Assembly: GCF_012290005.1 (NCBI RefSeq)
Contig: NZ_JAAXMS010000003.1
Location: 434,001 to 498,000 of the forward strand
Reading direction: 5' to 3'
DNA: 64,000 nucleotides
From: Crateriforma spongiae
Lineage (GTDB): Bacteria; Planctomycetota; Planctomycetia; Pirellulales; Pirellulaceae
The notes under the pieces were generated by a model. That model was not told the DNA's origin and searched no databases. It saw only the letters and a list, made by a program, of their open reading frames with translations. Shown here one piece after another: positions 14,788-25,635 of the stretch (positions are counted from its first letter, which is position 1; each line of letters begins with the position of its first letter). A program made the position numbers and the translations under genes.

Positions 14788-15112
14788 CTGTATTGGTCGG
14801 GACACTGGGGGCCGAATGGGCGATCAATTCGAACCGGCTGTCGCCGCTCGCCCGCCTATGATGAAGCGTCACCCACGTGATGACGGCCGATCAAAAATCA
14901 AACGATTTCGCCGTGAACGAACTTCGGTCGATTGGGAATGGTTCCCTGTGACTAAAATCAATCTCGGGATCGGGATGCCTGCGCTTCACGAGAAAACATT
15001 CGCCTCCGTTAGATAGTCTGCCGGTCCAACGGCGTCTGATGATGGCGTCACCGCAATCATCAAGTCTTCTCTGGTCTGTTCATCGAATCCGTTTGCAACC
15101 CACACGGGACCG
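14788..15112. other. Intergenic region right of the element
   Basis: About 325 bp without a supported gene, between the tRNA-type terminator and the end of the large minus-strand gene. Nothing else recognised. Confidence 0.5.
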
Positions 15113-18100
15113 CTAAACGAGAGTCACCCGCCATAGGTCATCGGGATCTAGCGAACCGGGATCCCAAGCCACGTCGGATCGCACACCATTCGCATCGACA
15201 TAGGTGTCATACGTCGGGTTGAACAGATAGTACAGTCCGTCGACGTCTTCGATGAACTGCCAGGTCGTCCCACGCGCTGATGGATTTGAATTGGTGTCAA
15301 TTCCGAACAGATCACCATCCAAATATCGACCGGTGGACGCGTTTCGCAACAAGTAGCTGCCGTTGGCCGAAGCGATCAATTCCCACCGGCTGGCTGCATC
15401 GCTTTCGGGCGCGGTTTCAGCATCACGACCGATCGAAACCAAATACGATCCGTAGTAGTTGTTCAGCAACTGAATCTGGTTGCCATCGGCAAACAGGACT
15501 GGAGCATCGACTTGGATGCTGACCGTTCCGATCGCCGAACCACCATTTGCATCGGAGACGGTGTAGGTGAACGAATCGTCGCCAATGAATCCGGCGGCCG
15601 GCGTGTAGACGAAGTCACCATCGGGTTGAATCGTCACCGAACCGAATTGCGCATCGGTGTACTCGGCCACCGATAGCGGGTCCAGTTCCGGATCGGAATC
15701 GTTGGCCAAGACATTGTCGGTGACCGGTTGATCCGATGTGGTGACAAAGCTGTCGTCCACGGCAACCGGTGATTCATTGGAAGATTCACTGGCATATTGG
15801 AAATAGCCGTTGGTATGCAGGACTTCGCTTTCACGGTACCCGGGAACGATTCCATCGACGGACAGATAGGTGCCCGTGGAGAACACGTTACTGGCCTCCG
15901 TTTCATAGACCACGCCGTCGATTTCGATACGGTCAATGGCCACGTTGGAATCGATTCCGGCTTCCGGGTCATAGAAATCGTTGATGAAGTTGATTCGCAC
16001 GTCGTCGGCGGTGAACGGCGTGTTAGATCCCCAAGTCATTTCCACAAAATTACGATTGGCCAAATCGTCGGCCTGACCGCCGTAGGATGCCAAATTGAAA
16101 ATGGCAACCTGTTCGCCGGCAACGTCCAGCGTGATGATTTCATCGCCGGTCGATCCGGCCGCGTAGACCTTCAGGGTCGAACCTGTCACCACCGCATCGT
16201 TCGGCAATCCCGGCGTTCCGTTGATTTGATCGCTGGCGACCCAACTGGACGCCAAGCTGTTATCCAAACTGGGATCGATCAATGCCAGCGTGTACCCATC
16301 ACCGTCGGGTTCACTGGGCCATGGATCGTCGTCCAAATAATCGACTTGGTCGATCACGTTGCCCTCGGCATCGGCCAGTGTGATCAGTTCACCACTGCCT
16401 TTCAGACCGCCGGAATACTGACCGCCGATGAAGATGTCGCCGGGTGCCTGGACGCGAAAACGTGTCAAGTCATCGGTGAACACGATGCTTTGCCCCGGAA
16501 GAATGACGGTGCCATAGCCAATCGTCAAATCGATGCCGTCCACGGTCCAGCCGGACAAATCAATTGATTCCGTTTCCGATCGGTTGAACAGTTCAATAAA
16601 TTCCGCGTCACCGTCCAGCGGGTTGTAGTGCAATTCGTTGATCACGATATCGGCGACGCCGCTGAAGCTTCCCGGCATGCGAGTTTCCGATTCAAACGCC
16701 GCGGCACGCTGATCCAATCCAGCGGCCAACTCGTTCCGCCAATAAGGGTTGGCATAAATGTCGTTTCGCTGCCACTTTTCGAATTCCAGTGTCGAATTCG
16801 TTTCACCGATCTGTTCGATCAGTTCGTCATACCGGGCCATGAATTGGGTGCGAGCATCATCGGTCAGGTAGGTATCCACCAACGTTTGAATCCGCCGCCA
16901 ATACATCTCTTGGAACTCCGGGACCTCCCAAACGGAGTTCAGCAATTCTTGATCAATCGGCTCCGGAGTCGTGAATGGGCCCTCGGTTTCATCGCCCGAT
17001 TCAATCCACAAACGGTCCAAGTCCCATTCGACGATCGACCAACGTTCGGTGTCAGCGTCCAGGAACATATAGAAGTTTTGCACCTCTTGGTCGTCGTGAC
17101 GCGTCAGGGTACTGAGTGCCATATGGTTGACCACATTTGCGACGTCCACATGGTCATACAGATATGATGTCTTGGCGTCCGATGGTGGTGCCGTCAAGAC
17201 ATCGTTCAATTGATCGATTTCGGTGTAGTCACCGTCGTCGGGGGACTTTTTGTCGAACTTAGCAGTCGTGCCGAATCCACCTTCACCGGCCTTATAGAAT
17301 TCATCGTCGTCGCTGATGTCATTGGCGTCACGCCACGCACCGTCGTACAGTTCTTGGAATCGGAAAACGCCATGGAAGTCGCCGTTGATCTCCGCTCGGA
17401 CAAAGAAGGAACTGACAAACGATTCCGTTTCGGCGTTGAAAACGTCCCACGTAATGTCGGGGGTCGCGACTGACCAATCCCCAAAGTCCGCATTGATGCC
17501 AAATTCATCGATCGGATACGAACCTTCGGCGCCCACATCGATGGTCTGGCCATCGGGTAACTCAAACTTCAGGCTTTTCTTGTCAAAGAAGGTCCGAGAA
17601 TAATCACCACCGCGGACTCGAACGGTCGCGTTGTCGATCACCTGGCCATCGAAGTAGACGACCGCTTCGATTTTGTCATTGGTCAACGCCAACTCGGTCG
17701 TCGTCAGTTCGGTGAACTCGGCTTCGTCGACAAAGAACTGAAACAGCGGCAATTCGTTGCCTTCGATGTCGGTCGGCGACACGACCAGACCGAAGTAATT
17801 GATCGTGTCATTGAACGGCGCCACCGCAACATCCGATTCGATGCGATAGCGGATCAGCGTTCCCGCATCAGCCCCGGGAAGCGTCGCCTGCCATGTATTG
17901 CCTTCGACATTGGTCATGGCGACGGTTTGTTCTTCGCCAAACATTACCTTGTAGACCAGATTCGCACTGGTCGCGCCTTCGATATTCCCGCTGATCGTAA
18001 ACGCTTCGTTGGGCAGAACTTCGCCCGGCGCGACCACAATGTCGGTGATCGGCGCGGGGGCATCGGTGCCGAAGATCGAGTTTTCAGCCGCTGGGGTCGG

Positions 18101-19666
18101 ATCGCCTTCGGATGCCCCCCAGTTTTGCGCAACGGAGTTGTCCAGTGCCCAGTCACGGAGTTCCAGTGACGGTCCGTTACCATCGGGCAACGGTGTCCAA
18201 GGCGATTCGTCCAGGTATTCGACTTCATCAATGACTGTCACACCATCGGCCGCGATCAACTGGATCAATTCGCCGCCACCGGAGATGCCACCCGACGCGA
18301 ATTCGGCGATGGGAGTGACGCCCCAAGTCGATTCAGCCAATTCGATCGATGGCGACACGATCGCGTATTGCCCTGCACCGATGATCGTGCCGTTGGTGAA
18401 CGTCAAATCGAATCCGGTAAACGACAAACCACCCAAGTCGACCGCTTCGTCGCCGGAGTTGTACAGTTCAATGAACTCGGCATCGCCGTCGACCACGGCG
18501 TCCGGGCCCGGGTTGTAATGGATTTCGTTAATCACCAATCCGCTGGGATCACCCGTCGGGACTGGTGGCGTCGTCCCGGCGTATTGGAAATAACCATCGG
18601 AATGCAGCGTTTCGGATTGTCGATACCCGGGAACGATTCCGTCGGCCGGCAACCAAGTGCCGGTCGAAAAGACCTCCGGCGACTCGGTTTCGTAAACCGT
18701 CGAATCGATCGTGATTCGATCGACGATCAGGTTGCGGTCGATACCGTTTTCAGGCTCGTAAAGGTCATTGGTAAAGACCACGCGAACTTGATCGGCGTCG
18801 ATTCCGGTGGCATCAAACGTGTAGTCTTGAAACTCCGTCGAAACGGAGTCGAACGTCGCAACGGTCGTCTCGTCGATCTGCAACAGCATTTGTTCTTCAC
18901 CCGTGCTGCCCGCCGCACGAATGGTGATCGGCAACTGTGCTTGATAAACCTTTCGGGTCGATTCGTTGAAGGCCAAACCGGCTTCGATCACACCCACATG
19001 ACGTTCCAGGTCCCAGTCGGAATCTTGTGATTCGGCCCCCGTTTTGTCGATCGATGCGGCAACGTCCGCCCCAGTCAATTCGGCCAAACGCTGAATCAGT
19101 TGCAAACCGGCCTGTCCCGCCCCCGTTTCGCAGCCGTAGATCAGAAGATCCGCATCGCTGGTCAACGAATTCGACCAAGAACAAACCTGATTCTGAACAC
19201 GTTCGACTGTTTCGAAGTCCAACATCTGATTGCCAAGCTGCAATCGTCCCGCCTGGCCATGAGCGACAATGTGCACGCTGGTGATGCCCTTACGCGTGGA
19301 CAAAATCTGGCTGATTTGATCGACGCCCGACTGATCAGGCTGCAGCAAGACGACTTCGTGCCCCGATTCGATCCCGTCGGTCAACATCTCCAAGTCGGTG
19401 ACAGCGGCGTCGATGAAAACGATGCCGTTGGAAACTCGGTCGGACGCAACACGTGCATCGTCCGGGTCGCCTGCCGGTGAAACGTCCGTGGTGACTGCTT
19501 TGGCGGAGAGGCCGGCGACCGCGGCGCCGCAATCCGCCGCTAGCATGACTCGTTCCTCCAGGCAGTGGACCTTCCATGGTTCCGGACGACGACTGGACTT
19601 TGAAACGCGGCCACTGGTTTTGATTCGACGGCTCAGTCGCGACAGGAATACACCAGGAATCTTCAT
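15113..19666 (-). CDS. Large secreted modular protein: DUF4347, lamin-tail domains, CotH kinase-like domain
   Basis: 1517 residues from ATG 19666. The N-terminus is basic and contains CLEERVMLAAD, a planctomycetal export/anchor motif. Modules in order, roughly: DUF4347 at 75-230 (VHIVAHGQAGRL, LLIYGCETGAG); a beta module at 245-365 beginning ITIRAAGSTGEE and ending GYFQY; lamin-tail domain 1 at 378-535 (LVINEIHYNPG, EFIELYN); a CotH spore-coat-kinase-like domain at about 650-960 (RVRGGDYSR, WDLDRLW); lamin-tail domain 2 at 1003-1165; a second copy of the AGSTG...GYFQY module at 1170-1295; a cadherin-like repeat (VAVDDSF, DSFTYTVSD); and a C-terminal ricin-like/beta-trefoil region. It is probably a surface adhesin or carbohydrate-binding kinase-like protein. 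It has no operon partner. Confidence 0.85.
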   Translation of the reverse strand: MKIPGVFLSRLSRRIKTSGRVSKSSRRPEPWKVHCLEERVMLAADCGAAVAGLSAKAVTTDVSPAGDPDDARVASDRVSNGIVFIDAAVTDLEMLTDGIESGHEVVLLQPDQSGVDQISQILSTRKGITSVHIVAHGQAGRLQLGNQMLDFETVERVQNQVCSWSNSLTSDADLLIYGCETGAGQAGLQLIQRLAELTGADVAASIDKTGAESQDSDWDLERHVGVIEAGLAFNESTRKVYQAQLPITIRAAGSTGEEQMLLQIDETTVATFDSVSTEFQDYTFDATGIDADQVRVVFTNDLYEPENGIDRNLIVDRITIDSTVYETESPEVFSTGTWLPADGIVPGYRQSETLHSDGYFQYAGTTPPVPTGDPSGLVINEIHYNPGPDAVVDGDAEFIELYNSGDEAVDLGGLSFTGFDLTFTNGTIIGAGQYAIVSPSIELAESTWGVTPIAEFASGGISGGGELIQLIAADGVTVIDEVEYLDESPWTPLPDGNGPSLELRDWALDNSVAQNWGASEGDPTPAAENSIFGTDAPAPITDIVVAPGEVLPNEAFTISGNIEGATSANLVYKVMFGEEQTVAMTNVEGNTWQATLPGADAGTLIRYRIESDVAVAPFNDTINYFGLVVSPTDIEGNELPLFQFFVDEAEFTELTTTELALTNDKIEAVVYFDGQVIDNATVRVRGGDYSRTFFDKKSLKFELPDGQTIDVGAEGSYPIDEFGINADFGDWSVATPDITWDVFNAETESFVSSFFVRAEINGDFHGVFRFQELYDGAWRDANDISDDDEFYKAGEGGFGTTAKFDKKSPDDGDYTEIDQLNDVLTAPPSDAKTSYLYDHVDVANVVNHMALSTLTRHDDQEVQNFYMFLDADTERWSIVEWDLDRLWIESGDETEGPFTTPEPIDQELLNSVWEVPEFQEMYWRRIQTLVDTYLTDDARTQFMARYDELIEQIGETNSTLEFEKWQRNDIYANPYWRNELAAGLDQRAAAFESETRMPGSFSGVADIVINELHYNPLDGDAEFIELFNRSETESIDLSGWTVDGIDLTIGYGTVILPGQSIVFTDDLTRFRVQAPGDIFIGGQYSGGLKGSGELITLADAEGNVIDQVDYLDDDPWPSEPDGDGYTLALIDPSLDNSLASSWVASDQINGTPGLPNDAVVTGSTLKVYAAGSTGDEIITLDVAGEQVAIFNLASYGGQADDLANRNFVEMTWGSNTPFTADDVRINFINDFYDPEAGIDSNVAIDRIEIDGVVYETEASNVFSTGTYLSVDGIVPGYRESEVLHTNGYFQYASESSNESPVAVDDSFVTTSDQPVTDNVLANDSDPELDPLSVAEYTDAQFGSVTIQPDGDFVYTPAAGFIGDDSFTYTVSDANGGSAIGTVSIQVDAPVLFADGNQIQLLNNYYGSYLVSIGRDAETAPESDAASRWELIASANGSYLLRNASTGRYLDGDLFGIDTNSNPSARGTTWQFIEDVDGLYYLFNPTYDTYVDANGVRSDVAWDPGSLDPDDLWRVTLV

Positions 19667-20164
19667 CAAACGCTCGTTTCGAATCTGCGGATTGAATCGC
19701 TAGGGCGGGATAGTCCGTTAGGGTGGGTGGTTCAGGATAAATAGAAAGTTCTTGTTGCGAAAGGATGAAGTGATGAAGTAGGAGGCTTTGCCAACGAGTC
19801 AGCCAGACAACTTCATCGCGAGTGTCCGCTCTCTCTGGGGCGGAACGGATTCATCTGACGCCGGCCCCGTCCAGGCGTAACTCAGTCCCCCAGGTCGATA
19901 CGAACCCAGTTGGGGCAAAGCGGTCTGCTCAGCCAATCACGCTTCGCCCATGCCATGCGCGGCCTGCATCGTGGCGTTCCTGCTGTCGACCTTGGACGCG
20001 TTAGGGGGCAGCCGTCTTTTTCGGCTCGCGGGAGCGTTGAGCGGGCGGGAAGCGTCAGGGGAGGCCAAGGTGACGCGCGCGGCGACACTACCGGTCATCG
20101 CCCGCGAATCAAGTCACCAATGCCACGATGGGTCCCCCAAGCGTTCGCCCTTTGTTTTGACCGC
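19667..20164. other. Intergenic region, 498 bp
   Basis: No convincing gene. Around 20025-20080 the sequence reads GCTCGCGGGAGCGTTGAGCG and similar GC-rich short motifs, which may be a dispersed planctomycete repeat; this is from memory and unverified. The left part should hold the promoter of the large surface protein. Confidence 0.35.
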
Positions 20165-21568
20165 TTAGGCGTCGTCGGTCAGGTTTTGCCAGGGGCCGGT
20201 GATCGCAAGGGTGATGCCGGGCGTTTGGATGTTGGCGAACAGCCATTGCCCGTCGGGGCTGAAGGTGGCGCCGGCCCATTCCCGCCCTCGAAAGTCGCCA
20301 TGAAAACCTTTTTGCCCGTTCAGCTGAACGTCGTTGACTGCCAACGGGATCAGATGTCCGTCTTGCGAAAGCAAATGGATTCGTTGCGGGTATTCATCGT
20401 CCCCATAGTCGCCGTCTTCACACAAAGCCAAGCCGCCATGCGGATTGACACAAAGGTTGTCGGGCATGTTCAAAATCTGTTTGCCGGGACTTTCGAAAAG
20501 CATCGTCAACTTTTCCGCTTCCGGATCGTATTGCCAAATCTGACCTGCTTTGGCGGCGCCGCCACTGGTGGCGTCGAAGTAAATCATTCCATTTCCGCTC
20601 CAACAGCCTTCCAATCGTGCGAACGTGGTGCACCCGAGTCGCTTGCCTTGTTTAAACACGCCCAGTTCATCGGGTTGATCCAGCCCGGGCGTGTTGGCCA
20701 GCGTCGGTTCAGGAATCGTATGCCAGCGGACATCGAACTGACGGCCCTGTTCGACGTGGCCGCGTAAGTCATCGTGACCGACCACTTGTGCGATTTGCAG
20801 CTTGCCACCGTCAGCCAGTTTTCGGTTCTGGTTGGGAATGAATCGATAGAATCCTGCGGTGCCACGGTCTTCGGTTTCGTAAACGATGCCGGTTTCGCGA
20901 TCGATCGCCACAGCTTCATGGACGAATCGCCCCATCGCTTTGATGGGTACGGGATGACGCACGCCGGTGGGATCGACTTCAAAGACCCAGCCGTGATCGC
21001 GTTTGAAAGAACGTGCGGCATCGTTTTGATAGGGATCCACCGAATCGATACCCAGGACAGTTTCTTCCGCGGTCAGCCAGGTGCCCCACGGGGTGACGCC
21101 GCCGGCACAGTTGCGGCTGGTCCCGGCGATCGCCACGCGACTGTCCAGCCAGCGACCGTGACGTGTATCAAACGTCAGTGTGGTGCAGCCGCCCCCGGCG
21201 CGGCGGTCGAACGGAGTCCCGTTGGTGATGGGTAAAGCGTCAGTGTCGTCGCTGATTTCATGATTCCGGACCAGCGTGACGACGCCATTGTTTTCGGCGA
21301 CAACCCCCATCCCGTCGTGGGCTGCCGGTGTCGGGGTTCCGTCGGACATCGGATCGTTGGTCCAGCCGTGGCTGACGTACCGGAATCCCTCGGGTAATCG
21401 AATCAGTTCCAAGCCGGTGGTTTCATCTTTGGTCGGCAGCAATGCGTGTCCGGCCCGGGCGTGATCGCCCAGTGCGATGCGCCCGCCCAATGCGGCCAGA
21501 GCCGAAGCCACCCCGAATCCGGTCACGGATGAAAACGATTCACTGAGAAATTCGCGACGAGATTTCAC
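20165..21568 (-). CDS. Tat-exported PhoX-like protein (DUF839)
   Basis: 467 residues from GTG 21568, preferred to the longer frame (GTG 21613) because AAGGAA lies 6 nt upstream and the protein then begins with a Tat signal, KSRREFLSES plus a hydrophobic SVTGFGVASALAALGG. The mature part is a DUF839/PhoX-type beta propeller, with LVRNHEISDD, GGGCTTLTFD, NCAGGVTPWGTWLTAEE, FVHEAVAIDRETGIVYETEDRG near the middle and GGLALCEDGDY near the end. PhoX proteins are periplasmic calcium/iron phosphatases. Those residues fit, but some DUF839 members lack phosphatase activity. It stands alone, convergent with nothing close and divergent from the peptidase gene. Confidence 0.8.
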   Translation of the reverse strand: MKSRREFLSESFSSVTGFGVASALAALGGRIALGDHARAGHALLPTKDETTGLELIRLPEGFRYVSHGWTNDPMSDGTPTPAAHDGMGVVAENNGVVTLVRNHEISDDTDALPITNGTPFDRRAGGGCTTLTFDTRHGRWLDSRVAIAGTSRNCAGGVTPWGTWLTAEETVLGIDSVDPYQNDAARSFKRDHGWVFEVDPTGVRHPVPIKAMGRFVHEAVAIDRETGIVYETEDRGTAGFYRFIPNQNRKLADGGKLQIAQVVGHDDLRGHVEQGRQFDVRWHTIPEPTLANTPGLDQPDELGVFKQGKRLGCTTFARLEGCWSGNGMIYFDATSGGAAKAGQIWQYDPEAEKLTMLFESPGKQILNMPDNLCVNPHGGLALCEDGDYGDDEYPQRIHLLSQDGHLIPLAVNDVQLNGQKGFHGDFRGREWAGATFSPDGQWLFANIQTPGITLAITGPWQNLTDDA

Positions 21569-21949
21569 GACGGTTCCTTGGATTAGCGGCGAAGACTTCA
21601 AGTGATCGACCACCTGGCGTCCACGCTTGGTTTTTCGGGGCGGATACGGGGCAACTAGTCAGCGTTTGCAAACCAGCCACATGGATGGTCACATGCGATC
21701 GTTCGGCGGTGACACGATGCCATGATGCCGAATCAATGACATCGGGTCGGCGCGGCGGTGGTCACCCGTAGCGTACGAGCCGATGGTCGATCTAAAATCT
21801 AGATGCAAAAAGGTTGCGTGTGAACTCCAGCGTCCGGCATTTGTTGTGTCCGAGTCGCCTGGGATTTGCGATGGTGCCACAATGGTTTGTCGATTTCGAC
21901 TGCCATTGGAACTTTAACCTTGACCCCGTGAATCCATCGAGACTGTCTG
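21569..21949. other. Divergent intergenic region
   Basis: 381 bp between the PhoX-like gene and the peptidase gene; must contain both promoters. No clear operator or RNA element seen. Confidence 0.4.
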
Positions 21950-24016
21950 ATGAAAAACGTGTTAATCGCTTTTGCGGCGATGGTTCTGTTGTCCGTTGGC
22001 CTCAATCCGAACGGGGCATTTTCACAAGTCAATGAATTGGAAACCAAGAAGGTGACGCCGTTGTTGGATCGCGAGCTGTTTTTTGGCAATCCGCAGATCG
22101 CCGGCGGGAAACTGAGTCCGGACGGAAAGTTCATTTCGTTCATGAAGCCCTATCAAGGCATCATGAATGTTTGGGTCAAGCCGTTTGCCGAACCTTTTGA
22201 CAAGGCTCGGCCGCTGACCGATAGCAAACGACCGCTGTACGGTTACACGTGGACCGAGGATGGGAAGTACATCCTGTTTGTGAAAGATTCCGGCGGCGAC
22301 GAAAACATGAATCTTTTTGCCGTGGACCCGAATGCCGAGCCAGAAAGCGGGAAAGAAACCCCGGCGGCGCGCAATCTGACTCCGATGGAAGAGGTCACGG
22401 CGCGGATCGTGCATGCCAGCCAGAACAACCCGGATCTTTTGTGGGTGGGGTTGAACGACCGTGACAAGGCGTGGCACGACCTTTATCGGTTGGAGATTTC
22501 CAGCGGAAACCTAACGCCGGTCTATCAGAATACCGACCGTATCACGGGTTATGAGTTCGATTGGGATGACAACCTTCGTTTGCTCAGCCGGACCGATCCG
22601 GCGGGCAACACCACGTTGTTACGAAAAGACGGCGAAGACCTGGTGCCGATCTATGAAACCACCGTTACCGAAAACGCGGGAGTGACCGGATGGGATGCGA
22701 AGAACGAAAACTTTTATCTGGTCACCAACAAAGGTGAATTGGATTTAATGACATTGTTTCGGATGAATCCCGAAACGCAAGAATTGGAGTTGTTGGAAAG
22801 TGATCCCCAGAATCGAGTCGATTTCGGTGGTTTGCAAATGGACCGCAACACTCGCGAAATCATCTCGACGTCCTACACCGAGGACAAGACGCGGTACTAC
22901 TGGCGTGATAAGACTTGGGAAGCCAATTATCAGTTTTTGCAGCAGCGGTTTCCCGGACGCGAGATCGCATTCCAAAGTTCAACCAATGACTATCGCAAGT
23001 TTCTGATCGCCGTTCATGGTGACCGTTATGCGGCAGAAGCATGGTATTTCGATGCTGAAAGTCGTGAATTGATTCATCAATACACGCCTCGTCCCGAGTT
23101 GAAGGAGGTCGAGGAGTTTCTGGCACCCATGACGTCGATTCGCTACCCAAGCAGCGATGGATTGGAGATTCCTGGCTATCTGACCGTGCCCGTGGGGGCG
23201 GAGCCAAAAAACTTGCCGGTCGTTGTTCTGGTCCATGGTGGACCGAAGGGGCCACGTGACCGTTGGGGATACAACGCGCAAGTTCAGTTTCTGGCCAACC
23301 GAGGCTATGCGGTCTTGCAGCCGAACTTTCGCGCCAGCGGCGGCTATGGCAAGAAGTTTTTGAATGCGGGCGATTTACAGTGGGGCAAACTGATGCAGGA
23401 CGACATCACGTGGGGCGTGAAGTATTTGATCGAACAAGGGATTGCCGATAAAAGCCGCGTTGCCATCATGGGCGGCAGTTACGGCGGATACGCGACGCTG
23501 GCCGGCCTGGCCTTTACGCCCGATCTGTATGCGTGTGGTGTCGATATCGTCGGCCCCAGCAACATCTTCACGCTGTTGGATTCGATCCCGCCGTACTGGG
23601 AAGCTGGGCGAGCCTTTTTGTATGGCATGGTCGGGGATCCGGCCACCGAAGAAGGCAAGGAGCGAATCCGCGAAGCAAGCCCGCTGTTTAGTGCCGACAA
23701 GATCTCACGACCTTTGTTGATCGTTCAAGGTGCCAATGACCCGCGAGTCAAACAGGCCGAAGCGGATCAAATCGTGATCGCCTTGCGGGACCATGGTCAC
23801 GCGGTCAGCTATCTGTTGGCCGATGATGAGGGACACGGTTTTGCCAAGCCCGTCAACCGGATGGCCATGTATGCCGAGGTTGAAGCCTTTTTGGCCGACC
23901 AGATCGGCGGTCGCTATCAAGAAACGATGCCGGAAGATGTGGCCAGCCGCTTGGAAGAATTGCGGGTTGATGTGAGCGAGGTTACTTATCAACCGGACGA
24001 AGAATCGGACCAGTGA
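21950..24016 (+). CDS. Secreted S9 family prolyl oligopeptidase-type peptidase
   Basis: 688 residues. The signal peptide is [18 protein letters not shown]... with cleavage near the FSQ at residue 25. The N-terminal part is a beta propeller ([20 protein letters not shown]). The C-terminal alpha/beta hydrolase domain starts near [17 protein letters not shown]. The catalytic triad reads Ser510 (GGSYGGYA), Asp597 (GANDPRV) and His629 (DEGHGF). Such enzymes cleave oligopeptides, often after Pro or Ala, here probably outside the cytoplasm. It is a single gene, convergent with the COG0523 gene to its right. Confidence 0.9.
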   Translation: MKNVLIAFAAMVLLSVGLNPNGAFSQVNELETKKVTPLLDRELFFGNPQIAGGKLSPDGKFISFMKPYQGIMNVWVKPFAEPFDKARPLTDSKRPLYGYTWTEDGKYILFVKDSGGDENMNLFAVDPNAEPESGKETPAARNLTPMEEVTARIVHASQNNPDLLWVGLNDRDKAWHDLYRLEISSGNLTPVYQNTDRITGYEFDWDDNLRLLSRTDPAGNTTLLRKDGEDLVPIYETTVTENAGVTGWDAKNENFYLVTNKGELDLMTLFRMNPETQELELLESDPQNRVDFGGLQMDRNTREIISTSYTEDKTRYYWRDKTWEANYQFLQQRFPGREIAFQSSTNDYRKFLIAVHGDRYAAEAWYFDAESRELIHQYTPRPELKEVEEFLAPMTSIRYPSSDGLEIPGYLTVPVGAEPKNLPVVVLVHGGPKGPRDRWGYNAQVQFLANRGYAVLQPNFRASGGYGKKFLNAGDLQWGKLMQDDITWGVKYLIEQGIADKSRVAIMGGSYGGYATLAGLAFTPDLYACGVDIVGPSNIFTLLDSIPPYWEAGRAFLYGMVGDPATEEGKERIREASPLFSADKISRPLLIVQGANDPRVKQAEADQIVIALRDHGHAVSYLLADDEGHGFAKPVNRMAMYAEVEAFLADQIGGRYQETMPEDVASRLEELRVDVSEVTYQPDEESDQ

Positions 24017-24070
24017 TGTTTCGGTCGGTGCATCCAGCCCACCGGAAGGTTTGCGGTACAACGGTCGGCG

Positions 24071-25150
24071 TCAGTCGCCGGCCGGACGCAGGCAACCCAA
24101 AAGCTTGGCTTCGAAGTCATCCCAGCCGGGAGTCTTTCGATCCAGGATGATTTCCAGCCGACTGTCACGGCGATAGGCCGACGTCGCATAACTGGTGCCG
24201 TCTTTTGCACGGTTGATGGTCCACCAGTCGTCGTCACACCGGAAGACGCCTTTCAGTCGCACGATGGGATGAACGTATCCGAGCAAGTCCAGCAGCTCGT
24301 CACGATCGAAGATGTCATCGACGTGAAAGATCCATCCGCACGCGTCGTAGTCGGCATCACTATTTTGAAACCGGACGGGGCGTCCCGGTGCCGGTTGGGG
24401 TGGGGCTGCTTCCTTGTCGGTGTGGTCGTGGTTGTGATGATGGGGATCGGAAACCGGATGAAGCTCGGTGGCCGACGTGCTGTCATCCTCGGGTGACCGA
24501 TGGGCGTCGGCAAACATCGGGAAATACAGGGTGTCGAATTGTCGGTCCAGCAGTTCTGAATCGATTTCGCCGAAACTGGTTTCCAAGATCAACTGCTTTG
24601 GCGGACGAAAGCTTTCGATCCACGTGCGACAGCGATCGATCAATTCGCGGTCTCGGCTGTCGGTCCAGTTCAAGATGACAATGTCCGCCAGTTGCACTTG
24701 ATCCTGAAAAACTGCGGTTTCCCGCCATCGAACATCATCGAAGTCTTTGGGATCGATCAAACAGATGATGTTTCGAAGATCGATCGCGGTGGCGAAGTTG
24801 GGGCTGCGTAAGATGTCGATCACATTGGCCGGATGGCTGACGCCGGATGGTTCCAAGATCAAACGATCGGGCTTGGTCCGGCGGATGAATTGTGCAAGCA
24901 ATGGCTTGAAGACCAACGCCAGGGTGCAACAGGCACAACCGCCGCCCAATTCTTCCACTGCGACGCCGTCCAGGCTGGAATTGACCAGCGCGTGATCGAT
25001 CGAAACCTTTCCAAATTCGTTGATCAGGATCGACCAGCGCTGGCCCGCCGGCCGCTTGTCGACCAGCTTCGCAATGGCCGTTGTTTTCCCGGAACCAAGA
25101 AACCCGATGATCACATTGGTGGGGATTCGGTTGAATTGTTTTGCCGGCAC
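24071..25150 (-). CDS. COG0523 (CobW-like) GTPase, probable zinc metallochaperone
   Basis: 359 residues from GTG 25150; the longer frame to 25297 runs through the preceding lipoprotein gene and was not used. Walker A is FLGSGKTT, the metal motif GGGCACC (CxCC), the ESTG-like motif LEPSGVSHP, and a NWTD motif in place of NKxD for guanine. A His-rich loop DPHHHNHDH lies near residue 250, and the CobW C-terminal domain follows (WIFHVDD, RLKGVF). COG0523 GTPases deliver Zn or other metals to client enzymes. It is the last gene of the zinc operon and lies 18 bp after the thioredoxin-like lipoprotein gene. Confidence 0.85.
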   Translation of the reverse strand: MPAKQFNRIPTNVIIGFLGSGKTTAIAKLVDKRPAGQRWSILINEFGKVSIDHALVNSSLDGVAVEELGGGCACCTLALVFKPLLAQFIRRTKPDRLILEPSGVSHPANVIDILRSPNFATAIDLRNIICLIDPKDFDDVRWRETAVFQDQVQLADIVILNWTDSRDRELIDRCRTWIESFRPPKQLILETSFGEIDSELLDRQFDTLYFPMFADAHRSPEDDSTSATELHPVSDPHHHNHDHTDKEAAPPQPAPGRPVRFQNSDADYDACGWIFHVDDIFDRDELLDLLGYVHPIVRLKGVFRCDDDWWTINRAKDGTSYATSAYRRDSRLEIILDRKTPGWDDFEAKLLGCLRPAGD

Positions 25151-25167
25151 GGCAGACCGTCTCTCGA

Positions 25168-25635
25168 TCAATTGTCTGGCGAATGGGTGGGGCCATCGGT
25201 TTGCCGCAGGATCTGTCCCTCCAACAGGTCGATTGCCACCGGAAAGCTTTCTGTAAGCACGGGTTCGCCGCGATCGAACAGCACATAAGTTGGGCAAATC
25301 GTTCCGCCCAGCGCTGCCACGGTTTGAACGTTGGCATTGAAATCAACGCGGACCACATCGACGCGTCCTTCCAACGATTCTCGCAGACGCACCACATCAC
25401 CTTTGGTTTGTGCACACCGTGGGCAATTGTAATCGACACCGAATTCAACCAGAACGGGTTGCATGCTGTCACGCACGTATTGTTCCAAGCGACTTCCACT
25501 GACGACCGGCAGGTCAAGATCGCCGGAGTTTTCTGTTGCCGCCGTTGGGTGCGGGCGATTGCATCCGGCCATCAGCAGGCAACCGCATGCAATCAGCAAG
25601 ACAAGTTTCTTTGATACAAATCTTGTGTGAACCAT
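25168..25635 (-). CDS. Thioredoxin-like lipoprotein
   Basis: 155 residues from ATG 25635. The signal ends in lipobox LLMAGC, so the mature protein is lipid-anchored. The fold reads as thioredoxin: VLVEFGVDYNCPRCAQTKG with a CPRC active-site pair, then VDVVRVDFNAN and GGTICPTYVLFDRGE, where the cis-Pro position is in CPT. The frame continues upstream to 25803, but that part is a broken COG0523 gene and I do not include it. In the zinc operon it may reduce cysteine metal sites of exported zinc proteins (inference). Confidence 0.8.
   Translation of the reverse strand: MVHTRFVSKKLVLLIACGCLLMAGCNRPHPTAATENSGDLDLPVVSGSRLEQYVRDSMQPVLVEFGVDYNCPRCAQTKGDVVRLRESLEGRVDVVRVDFNANVQTVAALGGTICPTYVLFDRGEPVLTESFPVAIDLLEGQILRQTDGPTHSPDN

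Noticed and set aside
19910-20767. Plus-strand 285-codon open frame
   Set aside because: Mostly antisense to the PhoX-like gene; composition unlike a real protein.
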